From Emmonsiellopsis sp. PD_33 (Eukaryota; Ascomycota; Eurotiomycetes; Onygenales; Ajellomycetaceae): 64,000 bases of DNA. The translations under genes and the position numbers were made by a program. This document shows, piece by piece, positions 44,001 through 55,689 of the stretch (within the stretch, counting starts at the first letter, position 1; every line of letters begins with the position of its first letter). The notes beneath the pieces were generated by a model that saw only the letters and a program-made list of their open reading frames with translations, was not told the DNA's origin and searched no databases. Location: NCBI GenBank assembly GCA_032988165.1, contig JANTQF010000080.1:1-64000 (forward strand), written 5' to 3'.

Positions 44001-47000
44001 AAAGCGTGTCTCGAATCAGTTGAGAAATGGATGGATGCATACGCCGCTGGGTCTCGAGGGTGGTATAAGGAACTTGAAGTCCTTCAGTCTCTGGTGCTAT
44101 TAGTCTCTCAAAAAGAGACACGTCGAGTGAGTACTTTTTCCCCTCGTGGCTCTCGCTGCTTAACTTGTAGTTCTGGACTTGTGGTCGTAGCTGGAGATGG
44201 TCGCCGATGAGAATGGCATGTTCCAGTGACGGTAGCAGCGCGGTAAGGACATGTGCCTCGAGCACTTCGCCCGCTTCCTCACACAACATGACATGAGATT
44301 GGACACGCCGTAAAAGGTCAACGTTGCGGGCAAGACCAGTAGTCGTAAGGCCGATCACGTTTGCTTCTTGCAAGCAGCGAAGGTCGGCCTCTTGGTGGAT
44401 TCGATGCATTGCTGTCTTTGTCCCTTCGAAGGACTCTAACACCCCAAGGAGCCTTAGCCTGGCTCGCCCTCTGATCCTATCGGTCCAGTTGGCATAAAGA
44501 CGTCGTCGCTCTGTTGTGCTCATTGAAGAAACCGGCGCGGTGAAAAGCTCCTTAAGCGATCTGTTAGCAGAACTATCAGTGTCCCCTCGGAAAGCACCTG
44601 AACCTGACAACCAATTTTGAATGGTATGTTCTTTGGCATGGTTCACTATGGTGAAGCCACCCTCATCTCGGCCTCCAAAGAGTTGATCATGATGGTGAGG
44701 GTAATGTTGCTTGAGAAAGTCGCGAATGATTGTCCAGGAGTCAGCGCGAATTTCGGCAAGTATCCCTTCGGCTTGTTCTTGGTCATCTTCAAGTTCCCTA
44801 TGCAAGCCGAACAAAACTTGGCCTTCCGTCTTCGTTCGCGGCATGTCTTTCGACACGAGCCGAAGGTTCAGAGGCTGAAGCAGTTCCGATTTTGATCGGG
44901 AGCCGATGCGAATCACCTGCTTAATACCTGCTTGTACTAAGTGTTCTAACAGTTGGTCGAGGGCATGGTTCGTATAACAAACACAAATGATTGGTCCAAT
45001 CTTTGCGTTCTCTTTGTTGTCCAAGAGCACCTTAATCATGCTCACCCCCGTGTAGCTTTTACCGGTTCCCGGAGGCCCCTGAATAAGAGCCAATCTACGG
45101 GTGAATGCTTGTGTCAGAGCAATAGCTTGGGCATCATCTAGGGAAGATCCGTCTTGCAACTTTCGCACGTCAAAAGGTTCGGTTGGGTTCAAATAAAGAT
45201 CAGTCGAATCTTTCATTATGCTCTTCAAGTTGAATCTGAAGCCTCGCTTCATCGCATATAAAGGTGGCGCCATATCCATCAAGCCCTCTGATGTGGCATC
45301 CGTGGGAGCAAGGAACTCGGCAAATGGCAAATTTGTCGTAGATTGGAGACTTTGGAGTGATTGAAGTGTCGGCCAGAAGGACGGTAAGAGGACACCTGGA
45401 AACTCGATGATCTGCATCTCCTGGGGTCTCCTAGTTCTAGAGGCGAAGACATTGACCACTGTGTCGATGCCTTCGGCAGTCAGTTGACAAAGCTTAACCT
45501 CTATGTAGGCGTAATCCTTTTGTGAGAATAGATCTGCTCCCTTGTCATGGTTTCGCCGTTGGTTCGTATCATCTCTGGGGAGATCAGCTCCAATGACTGA
45601 GCAGAATACGATCTTTTTTTGAGAGTCAAGCATGCAAACAAGTGCATCAGGTTGCAAACGTTTGGACGATACCCACCAGTTTTCCCGTTCTTTGCAGGAA
45701 AGATTTTTCAGCCGTGGTAGTTGTTGAAAGCAAATCTGAATAACGAACCCATTCTTTCTGCTGAAATAAAAGTTTTGAACCTTCACATTGGTGTAAATAT
45801 TGGTACGGGCAGTCTGTTGATAGCGCGAAACAGCGGAAGAACTGCGGTTGCCTGGGCCCACATGGTTGGGTTTATCCAATTCCGCCCTGATTGCGTCTCG
45901 AAGTTGTCCCACAGCATCCTCCCGTAGCAGCCTAAAATGCTTATCAACCAAGTGTTGGAGAGGAGGAAGATGGGAGGCCACTCCATTAGTTGGTAGATAT
46001 TCTGGTCGAAGAGATTCGATTTCAGAGGTCGTCGGTAGAATCTTAATCTCTCGGATATCTTCGAAATCGTTGTCATGTCTCTTTCCATGAACAGAAAGCA
46101 GACCAGGAGGGTCTGAGGGAAGTTTAAACGATGGTTTGGGACGGAGTGGTGTCTTCTTCGACAGGTCGGTGGCCGTTGGCATAGCTTCTCCAAGACCTAG
46201 GCGGCGCTGAGCCCGGTTAAAATAGCCGAAAGCCTCGAATACCGCGGCGTCACCCCCTTCAGCCTCCAAATCCTTCAATGGCTTCTCGAGTCCTCCGATG
46301 AGAGGTGGAAGTTCGGGATTTATCATGGCCTCCCCGTTTAGATCAATAACCTTTGCCAATACGACCATGGTTGTTTTCATAACAGAGGCTTTGCTGTGAG
46401 GTATAGTGTTGTCTTGGTCCATAGACGTTAAGGCCCGAACGAGAAAGGTAAGGAGGAGTGAAAGGCGAGTTCCATTAGGTCCGTAAAGATAGCCGTATAT
46501 AGTGCTCATCGACTTCTCCAAAACAGCGGATGCAAGCACACCTGGATGGGAAATGGTGCAGAAAAACGGCAAGAGGACGTTTTGCAAAATCTCCGACGTC
46601 TTTTGTGGGCTAGTAACTCTAAGGCCTCTAGAGATAAGTTCGTCAATCCGCATCAATCCACCATCAGAGGCAAGTTTGCATAGAACCTCCTGTCGAACCC
46701 CCGGGTCCACCTCGACAAGCTTTTGACTCGTCTGGAAGAAGTTGCGAAGCTCCTGACCGAGATCAGAAAATGATAAGGCATCTTTTGGGACCATATATCG
46801 CCACTCCCGAAATTGGATTTCTGCGTCATTGAGCGGGGTTGGGGGTTTTCTCTCCCTCGGTGGTAAGTTGTTTCGTGAAGTTTCATTTCGGACTGAAGAG
46901 TTGTCATGGGAGAATTTACATGAGGTTCCGTAGGTACATCTTCCTGAGGGGAAGAACGGACAGGGTTTCGTCATGCCATTTCGGTCGCCCCTGGATGGTC

Positions 47001-47056
47001 GTCAGTTAAGGAGCTTTGGGAGTTATTAGGGTGCTTTACCTTTTTTTTCTAGCCAT
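41079..47056 (-). CDS. NF-X1 zinc-finger UPF1-type helicase (ZNFX1-like)
   Basis: Three exons, 47056-47040, 46990-42537 and 42487-41079, give 1959 aa. The product starts MARKKRGDRNG and has a CCCH zinc finger (CPFFPSGRCTYGTSCKFSH) at the N-terminus. A superfamily 1 helicase core follows: IQGPPGTGKSYTG Walker A near residue 650, MLCEEAGEVLEAH (Walker B), LIGDHLQLRP, and DNFQGEEAKVVVISLVRSN with VLLSRAQHGMYLIG. About a dozen NF-X1-type cysteine clusters (CGHPC, CPLPCG, CSEPC) come next, and a C-terminal domain ends with a small zinc motif (CGMPMERARCPECG). This is the ZNFX1/Hrr1-like type linked in fission yeast to RNAi-directed heterochromatin. The 17-nt first exon is inferred from phase and splice sites; the next in-frame ATG is at 46974. 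Confidence 0.88.
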
Positions 47057-49010
47057 ATTGGCCAAGAGGACGACTGAAAATAAGGGGTCACACGATATCT
47101 TCCCTCTCGCTATTTGGCTATGAGCCGTTTATAGCAATGAAAGGGAAAAATCATGAAAAGGAGAAGAGTCGTGAAAAAGAGAAGAAAGAGAGATAATACT
47201 AGTGTAGAAAGCAAAAGGAATTCGTTTGTTATGTGCATGTTAATAACACCATACGCGAGAATCTGAGACCTAAGCCCTAGCCCGATACCCATCTGGGCAG
47301 TTTGGGGTATCCGCAAAGGCAGCATTGCCAGCAAAAGCCATTGAAATAAAAGAAACAGGATGAATGGGCCTCCTTCATGCAAGGACGGATCATATAGATA
47401 TCCATCAGCTTTAATGTCTGGTTTCCTATGAGATTGACTTTGCGTCTGGGTTTGTCCGAAAGTTGGACATACCACAATGAGAAGAAGAGTGCAAATCCGC
47501 CCTTTTCTTGCCAGGGTTTCAGAAAAAAATAACAACAGGCCAAAATCAGCGGCGTTTGCCTATGGAATGTTGATGGGGTATCGATGGGAGGCCTCAAATC
47601 TGACCCCACCCTGCATTTACTATGGCTCCCCTAGCTCTGCATAGTTCCGGGCGTTCATTGATGGATGGTGAGCAACTGGTATCGTTATATCTGAGGGATA
47701 CGGCAGAATGTTGCTGGGAGAAGCAGGGTTGGAGGATATTGGGCATCGTCGTCCAAGGGGACCGGCTACGAAGCCCAATATCCATCATAGACAGCTGCGT
47801 TGCCCACTGTACCTCGCGCATCATGAAAGCACACCAAGAAGAGAAAATCCATGGCAAGGAAGCTCTCCGTTTTATGTGATAGTCCACGATATACGGCAGT
47901 GGGGGGTCAATCCCCACCACTATACGGAGTATAGCTCCAAGTCCTATGATGGCACCAGATTAGCAGCAATACAAGGTCGCCGGGCGTGTATTTATTCTGG
48001 AAGAGACTATGAAAGACTTGAACGTAGGTATCCGGCACCCTTTTCGCGTTCCACGATAAGTTCCCTTGTGCGCTCCGCCGCAACGTATCACGTTGGAAAT
48101 GACCTGGTGTAACGGAGAGGGAGACGCTTATGCATGGCACTACTCGCCTCGATACGGTGGATATGGTAGTTCTCTTCAAAATCCAGAGAGAAAGGTACCA
48201 CCGACAGCCTTGGAAGACATCCGATGTCTGTGGTGTCAGACGCGTCGAAAATTGGGGAGAGCCACAGCGCAGTCTGATTGGCCGGCCAGGGTTGCTTAGG
48301 TCAGCCCTCATAAAGAACCGTCTTCTCAACCTTGGAACCATCAAGCACATCTTCTGCTCTCTTCTCTCTTCTGGCGGCAAACGAGCAGCCATTTGGTCTT
48401 TGGCGCCGCATTCTAACCTCTGAGACGGCTACCTGAAATGCGGGCCTTCCTCTTAGTCCCTCTACCCCCAAAACTACTAAGCAGCAATGGCCGTAACTTT
48501 GCTGTCAGAAACACACGGTGTGTGCCATATGCACATCATGTCGATTGCATCAGGCTTTTCCACAACCGCCAGTTCTAACTGGGCAGCTGCTTTAAAAAAA
48601 GGGGGGGCAACCAATGCTTGTCGAGGCCGAAGTTCCCCGGATTTACATCCGCCCTTTGTTCCTCAATGCGTCGTGCATATCAGGCTGCCCACAGGGGAGC
48701 TTAGCAGCCAATGTGTGTTCCGACAGCCTCAGGCCAAGGGGGGAATAATATGCCCAGTTGAATCGCAGCTGCTTTCCAAATTCCAATGGGGTTGAAAAAA
48801 GCAAAGAAAAAGAAATTCTGGGAGTGTTCTCGCCAATGCTGTATCACCCAATTCAGCCACAGAGAAAGTTGCCTCCGTTTTATAACTACCGGGTCGCCCC
48901 AGCCGTGTATCTTTTTTCCATCTCTTGTCTTGACTTACAGTATATGATTTTTCTTCGCCATTTCCCGCCTATTGTGTTTCGATTGTACAAAAAGTGATGC
49001 CGTCTGATTC
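47057..49010. other. Intergenic region, no confident gene
   Basis: Several overlapping open frames occur (47110-47609, 47594-48423) but none is protein-like in family terms or has plausible splice structure. A short A-run then G-run lies at 48593-48606. The right end is the promoter of the membrane-protein gene. Confidence 0.45.
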
Positions 49011-50159
49011 ATGGCTCGGCTTCCACTGCCTATACTCGTCCTTGCTACCTTTCTTTGTATGAGCGCTGGCGCTCTGATTACCACCATGAGCACCACCATC
49101 AGCACCACCATGAGCACCACCATGAGCACAACGAGCATGACGAACATCGCTGCAATCACTACTGGACCAGATTTCCTTGGATGGCACTACAACAAGACCG
49201 AGACTGGAGAGGTTACACGTTTGTACACTACTTTGCTTATTTATTATGAAACTACTCCAGAGCTACCAATATACACACGTCTATTCACTGACGGTTCTCA
49301 GCTAGTCCCATGACTTGCGACGGCGATCGTACATTCTCAACGTCAGGCACATATGGAACTTGTTGCCCAACGGGATCTGAACAGTGCGTAATGGCAACAG
49401 AATGCAGCAAGCGCTCAATAGTTCTCGAAAATAGCGCGGTTGTTGAATGGTAAGGTGTTTAATCGAACCCATTTCAGGGTGTTTAGAAATGGAACTAACC
49501 ACTTTGTTATGGAAGCACGACGTGGATGAACTGCGAAGAAATAACAATCTACGGTGCCTGGACTCAAGTCGAGCCATCCTATAAAGCATATATGTGCGTC
49601 GACCGTTACCCTAAAACGTTGTACCGTGAACTCGGTGTGGATACGACATCTGCCAGTATGTTAATTCACAGAAACAACTTTCGGATGGGCAGCAACTCAT
49701 TTCTCACCCCCTACAGAAACGTCCGACCCGCTCACCACCTCCGGTCCACTGATGACTGGCTCGCCGTCCAATACAGTCGCGGTTGAGGGGGGCAGTTCAG
49801 GAAAACAAACGGGCCAATCATCGCAGGACCCCGCGAAGGTATCTGCAATAGTTTTCGGCACCATCATCCTCATCGCGATCCTCCTTCTCGGGCTCTTGCT
49901 TGGCCGTAGCAAATGGACCAAGCCTACGACGCGTGAATCCCTCACGAAACTACATGAAATCCAGGGGTCGGACGAAACGGTAGATCCCGCTGCAGGGACT
50001 GCAGAGCCGGTCCTCCAACAGCCATATACTTCCCGGGATACCCTAAGTCCTGGCGAGGAGCAGAGTCCTAGTGATAGGTATTACGAGCTCCCCACCCCCA
50101 TAGAAGCGGGACGAAACCAGTGGAGCGCGACCGTCAGCCCTATCAGTCCATGCACATGA
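49011..50159 (+). CDS. Single-pass membrane protein with Cys-rich ectodomain
   Basis: Four exons, about 49011-49218, 49302-49449, 49516-49655 and 49717-50159, give 312 aa. A signal peptide (PLPILVLATFLCMSAGA) leads into a short Ser/Thr-Met repeat, then a cysteine-rich region (TCDGDRTFSTSGTYGTCC, then CVMATECSK and NCEEI). A Gly/Ser linker, one membrane helix (SAIVFGTIILIAILLLGLLL) and a roughly 90-aa cytosolic tail follow. The plan is that of fungal Mid2/WSC-style surface proteins, but I cannot assign a named family. The first intron is ambiguous: donor GTTTGT at 49219 with acceptor CTCAG at 49301 closes the phase, though a nearby pair would too. Confidence 0.62.
49080..49127 (+). repeat. 12-bp coding tandem repeat
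   Basis: Four copies of ACCACCATGAGC (one with ATC in place of ATG) encode TTMS/TTIS units just after the signal peptide of the membrane protein. Such in-frame repeats often vary in copy number between strains. Confidence 0.9.
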
Positions 50160-51348
50160 GTTCGCCGCATTAACCGTGGACGAGCCCACTTTCAGAGTCT
50201 GGAGATTTTTGTCCTTGTGGGATTGTTTGAGAGTTTCCCTTCACGAATGTGTTTGGACTCTATTTAATATGGCCATATCCTCACCCGTGCAAAAATTCCC
50301 ATTTTCACGTTAATATCTTCTGGCGTATTCGAAGGTTTAATTTCTTTTCAAATTCCTATCCGACCGCAATCTCATGTCAAGCCTTCAGCATTGTAGCGTT
50401 TTGTTTCGCCTTTCTCACTCCTTTTCGGCCTTCGATCAATGAGGAAAGTGTTTTGTTTTCAATTTAATATGTGTTACTGTTAGGATGATTTCGTCTTCAT
50501 TTCTTATTCCTTTTTCTTTCCTGTCCAGTTATATCCCCATTCACCCATCCCGTGCTCTATCTTTACTTGAAATTCAGGTCCATCTTCCCTCGGATAGCCA
50601 GCAATAATAGATATATAGCTCAGACACGTAATTACGGTTTATGATACTTATTAAGATCTCGTTTACTCTTGAGATAGGGAGAGGGAAGACGAGATATGCG
50701 AATAATAACTAGTACCTATCATTATAAACTTCTATGAGGGCTCAAGTATTTCTGAAATGCAGCAGACGTCTGTGAAATCCACTAAGTAGTGAGCTCTCTT
50801 CGGGCTATTGTTCTCCGCAACTAGTCCGATCATCAAACTGTCGGCTACCGTCTTATCAACCATCAGACCAACAAGTTACAACCACAACCACCATGCCAAG
50901 TTCACCGATCAGCTAACTAGACGGTCCGTTAGCAACCCTGGCCCAAGCCGATTGGTGTATACCAGCCCTAGAAGTTTCCCACCGGCTCCTTGCCATCCCC
51001 CGCCTCGCAAGGTAGCATCCCGAAGTCTCTTGCTGTTGCACTATCCTGTTGCTTCTGCGATCCTGACAGGTCGAAGCTTCATAATCCTTACCATATCCAG
51101 GCATGATGGACAATGTCATTCCCCCTCGGTGCATTATCCCAGGCCAATGGATTGGGTTCTGCGCTGATGCCCTTCGGCTATTCAACAGCTGACCGCGCTG
51201 GTTGACGGCAGAGTTTCCCTGACACTGGACAGCAACATTTAAGCTTATATATGACGCACGGCGCTCATGTTGATTGCGTCGCGTTTCTCGGTTGCAAAAC
51301 ATCGAATGACCTGCTCGATTGCGTCTACCATCCATACCCCCCAAAGCC
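50160..51348. other. Intergenic and permease upstream region
   Basis: The left part is T-rich, like a 3' UTR. The right part includes overlapping frames at 50808-51350 without a family. The permease start at 51349 ends this stretch. Confidence 0.45.
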
Positions 51349-53087
51349 ATGGATACTAAAATCGAACCTCAAAAGGACGAGCTCTATCGCCAGGAGTCCA
51401 TCGTTGGTGGACCCCATGACATCGAACGGCAAAAGGACATCGACTTCGAAAACAGGAATGTCGGTACGCTGAAAAGACGCCTCAAGTCCCGACATGTCCA
51501 GTTCCTCGCCCTATCTGGTGCCATTGGCACCGGTCTTTTCGTTGGCAGCGGCCAGGTGCTATCTCTGGCAGGACCAGTATCAATGTTTTTGGCCTACGCC
51601 ATAACCGGCTTCAACCTCTTTGCAGTGATTAATAGCATGGGCGAAATGGCAACTTGGCTTCCGCTGCCTGGAGCCGTGCCGGTCTATGCAGCAAGATATG
51701 TTGATCCTGCTCTAGGGTTCACGCTCGGCTGGAATTACTGGTATCAATTTGCGATCGGTGTGCCTATAGAGGTGACCGCCGCTGCGCTGGTTTTGGATTA
51801 CTGGCCCAATTCTGTGCCGGACGTGGTTTGGATTACGATCTTTTTCGTCCTCATGGTGGCTGTCAATTGCCTTCCCGTGCGGATATACGGAGAAGCGGAA
51901 TTCGTGTTCGGGGCCATCAAGCTGATCACTATTCTTGGGCTGATCATCCTCATGTTCATCATTGATCTTGGGGGTGCACCCACGCATGACCGCATCGGTT
52001 TTCGATACTGGATCAACCCGGGACCTATGAATGAATATCTTGAAACCGGTTCCCTAGGTCGCTTCCTCGCGTTCTGGAAGGTATTCATCCAAGCAACATT
52101 CAGCTATGGCGGAAGCGAAATGGTCGTCATCGCAGCTGGAGAGACGGAAAATCCACGACGAAACATCCCCAAGGCAGTCAGAAGAGTCTTTTGGCGAATT
52201 ACCATTTTTTACGTCCTCGCTACCTTTTTAGTCGGCATGTGCGTCTCGTCCAAGGACGATAGACTCCTCAACGCAATTTCAAACTCTAAGCCAGGCGTCG
52301 CCGCCAGCCCTTTCGTCATCGCCATCGAAAACGGTGGAATTGCCGTTCTCCCTCACATCATCAACGCCGTCGTCTTAACCTCCGCCTGGTCTGCCGGTAA
52401 CTCGTTCTTCTACGCCTCAACTCGAATTCTATACTCCACAGCACTAGACGGCAAGGCACCACGGTTCTTAACATACGAGAAATTTGGCGTCCCTTACGCC
52501 TGCGTCGGAGTTACGACTGCCCTCAGCTGTCTCGTCTATCTAAACGTCAGCTCCAGCTCAGAAGAGGTATTCTTCTGGATCAGCAACCTGAGTGCCGTCA
52601 GTACATTGATCGTCTGGACGTCGATCTGCATCACCTATGTCCGTTTCTATCAGGGTTTGAAGCGTCAGGGGATTCCGCGGTCCTCATTGCCCTTCCAATC
52701 CCCCTTCCAGCCATATCTGGCATATTTCGCCATTGCATTTTCGTCTACCGTGGCGTTCTTTAATGGCTTCGATGCCTTTTTCCCTGGGAGATTCAGCGCC
52801 AAGACCTTCATACCTCCTTATATTGATATACCGATCTTTGCCAGTTTGTTTCTGGGGTACAAATTTATTATGAAGACGAAGTTTGTCAGGACAGACGAGA
52901 TGGATTTCTTTTCTGGCAAGGAAGAGATTGATCGACAGGAACCGTTGTGGGAGGTACCGAAGCCGAGGAATTTTCTGGGTAAGTTTTTTTTAATTTATTC
53001 CCCTTTTATACTCTCGACCATTCTGTTTCGAAATGCTGACTTTCTCTGCCCCTAAAAATAGAACGTATCTGGTTCTGGCTTGCATAG
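51349..53087 (+). CDS. Amino acid permease (YAT/APC family)
   Basis: Two exons, 51349-52978 and 53062-53087, give 551 aa; the second exon encodes only the last nine residues (ERIWFWLA after the split codon). The N-terminal tail is hydrophilic, then LKSRHVQFLALSGAIGTGLFVGSG marks the first helix with the substrate-binding GxGLF motif of fungal amino acid permeases. About twelve hydrophobic segments follow. Other signature text is ATFSYGGSEMVVIAAGETENPRRNIPKA, SAGNSFFYASTRILY, and GKAPRFLT. It should import amino acids with protons at the plasma membrane; specificity is not readable. The short acidic tail (WEVPKPRNFLG) resembles general and proline-type permease ends. Confidence 0.94.
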
Positions 53088-54157
53088 GTGGAAGTGTTAC
53101 ATGGGGCGCCTTTTATTTCTTTCACTCTTCTGGCAAGCCCCTGTAAACGAACAAACACAGCTAGTTATTTCGACAACCCCCCTCCTCACTACATATAGTT
53201 AGTTAGTAGATAGGGGGGCCAAGGTCGCAGAACAAAGACCAACTAATTAGTTAACCCAACATAATAATCCACTCCTTACTTTTCTCCATCGAGGAAGTTC
53301 CTATTACCGTCGACCAACTTACTACCAACCGATCCACTTCTACATCGAACATGACTATTTTCTCCAGAAACCAAGAACGAGGTTCCTCATTGCGTAATCA
53401 TTATTATTACTGAACGTTTGTTAATCTGGTTCTCTGTTAAGATGCCCACCCTCCCTATGTATGTACATACGTGTAAGTACCCCCCCAATCTCAAGCCTAA
53501 AAAGATATATCCCCCGTTTTACCAAATAATGCGAGTATATAGTATAGAATAATAAGAAGTGAAGTTGGATTAAAGGTTTCTCATTCTCATAATTAGTATA
53601 TGTGTGTGAATTTGGGCAGGAGCGGGTACGGTACGAAAAAAAAAAAACATGCCGGACATTTGTCACTAGTATAGACCGCCTTCGCGGGCTGGAGTGAAGT
53701 TTGTTTGGTAGCCCAGCTTGAAGAGAATGGGACTTGATGCGCGGTTATTTTTTTTTTTTAATTATTATTTTCCCTTCGTTTGTTTTGTTTTGTTTATTAC
53801 AGGGGCGCTATTCAACGTATGTGTAACTATATGTTAGCAGAGAAGGAGAGCGAAAAAAAAAAAAAAAAGGGTACATGCAGACAGACGACAACGGAATGGA
53901 TAAAAAATGTTTGAAGGAACCCCCTATTGCTTCTAATATAACAACAGAGAAAATGAAGGCTGATATATAAAAAAGCCCAGACATTTCGTTTCGAAGAAAA
54001 CGCCAGACGGAGAATCACTTTTCTATATGCGTTAATATAGTCTTGGGGGTTGTTATGCCAGAGGTCTATCCAGACGAGCATAATTCTATAACTGCCTAAA
54101 GCGTAGCGTTATTCTCCAAGGAGGGACGGCCACTGTCGTGAAAATATACCAAAAGAA
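53088..54157. other. Convergent intergenic region
   Basis: AT-rich sequence with several homopolymer runs (T near 53750, A near 53853-53868) holds the 3' UTRs of the permease and the glycosyltransferase-like gene. No gene is seen. Confidence 0.5.
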
Positions 54158-55689
54158 TTAGACATTGGCGTTTATTTTTTTCCGGATGCATCCGCGTTCC
54201 AGCGCGAGCGAGTGGTATCTATCGAGAAGGTCAGTGTCCTCAACGGCCGGTTGGTGCTGGTAACTGAAGTGCACGGCGAGAGCTTGTCCGAGTATATTAA
54301 CCGCTAGAATAAGGTCATTCCGCCTCCCCTGTTAGTTAAGTAGCTCGAAGAGGGTTGCAGAAATAAAGAGTTTAGGAACTACAATACTAGTACTCACGTC
54401 GGTAATACCTCTTCGGCAGCTCCATGACAATCATATCCTCATCGCTCTTTGCCGCAGGCCAATTATCTATATCACTATCCAGTATATCATCCGACCAAAT
54501 AGCGAGGACATTGATTTTTATCCGCTCATTATCCATATTCCACGGCGGATCGAACTTGTAAAGATGTAGCTGATCCGTTTCCAAATTCTCCAGAAACGAA
54601 TAATGCTGCTGCGCGGTGATGGCCCAGCTGTAATAGCTCGTACCCCATACTTCATATTTCAATTGTGTTGCCGGTGTGCGAGCCAGTGCCTTGTCTTGTT
54701 TAACACGGAGCCATCGATGGCCCTTTGCGGGAGGGTTTGCGGTTGAGCTCCATTCGAAGTCTTCGGGTCCCTCCCAGTATGGGTGGTCAGACCATTTCCA
54801 GGACTTGTTATCGCTGATTTTCTGCGATGGTTTGCCGCTGTCTAATTCTGGGAAGTAAGGGTGGAGCGCGCCGAAATGGTAGTGCATGAAGCCTAATGGG
54901 GGATTGTTGATTACGTTTGCGGATACGGCGAAATCGTTCGGGTGCTTTACTTTATGGTTGACTAGTAGGGGGATGGTATCATCGGCCAGCCAGAGCTAGA
55001 AACAAAAAGAGATCAGTTGAAAGCCACACTGAAGAAATAATGGTCATGATGGAAGAAGGCTGGGTATTATTGCCCGCGCATAGATTAGACCTACCACGTC
55101 GTCATCGATCTTCACATAAATCGTCTCTCTCTGTAGAAGCTTCCAAATCTGTCTATAATCGGCAGCGCGGACATAGCGACCTATATCAAGTTTCTTGTAC
55201 CGCGGAGAACTTGCGATGATTTCTTCAAAATACTTGAGATCTTCGTGGTTCTTGGTATTGACCACCCATAACACCTCATCTAACCATCCGCCGTTGTCCA
55301 CCATATTGCGCTACACACGGGGATTATAGTTAGCAATGTGATAACCTCTGATTTTATGTAGAAGGAAAGTAAGATACCTCTATGTAACAGTTCATAGACT
55401 TCACACGATCCCGACGACCAAAGAACACCAGTCCACTAATGGGAATATTCTTGGGCTTTTCCAAACTATTATTTGTTCCATTTGTCGACATGTGTGGTGA
55501 TGAAATGCATGATGAACCTACTAGGACCGCATTTCGCCCCCTATAAAGAATAGTGGCAAGGAGTAAAACGTTCAAGAATGACAAGGCAAATATCACAAAG
55601 CATGTTGACTTGGTTCTAATCGTGGTCAGAATAGATTTGCGGTAGTTGGCTCTATTCCAGTCGGTGAGAGGGAGGATATTTGATCTCAT
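54158..55689 (-). CDS. Type II membrane glycosyltransferase-like protein
   Basis: Four exons, 55689-55378, 55310-55095, 54995-54398 and 54303-54158, give 423 aa. A short cytosolic tail is followed by one membrane helix (TCFVIFALSFLNVLLLATILY), the plan of Golgi glycosyltransferases. The lumenal part has DEVLWVVNTKNHEDL, then YVKIDDDVLWLADDTI near residue 170, whose Asp triplet is a candidate DxD metal and nucleotide-sugar site. NVINNPPLGFMHYHFGALHPYF and PKRYYRPVNILGQALAVHFSYQHQ follow. It matches a fungal family of unknown specificity that I remember without a firm name. The last exon, beyond a GTGAGT intron, supplies the conserved HFSYQHQ end and the tail RKKINANV. Confidence 0.68.

Noticed and set aside
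47110..47609. Hydrophobic minus-strand frames that could suggest a small membrane protein
   Set aside because: Hydrophobicity follows from T-rich composition on that strand; no start context, family or splice support.
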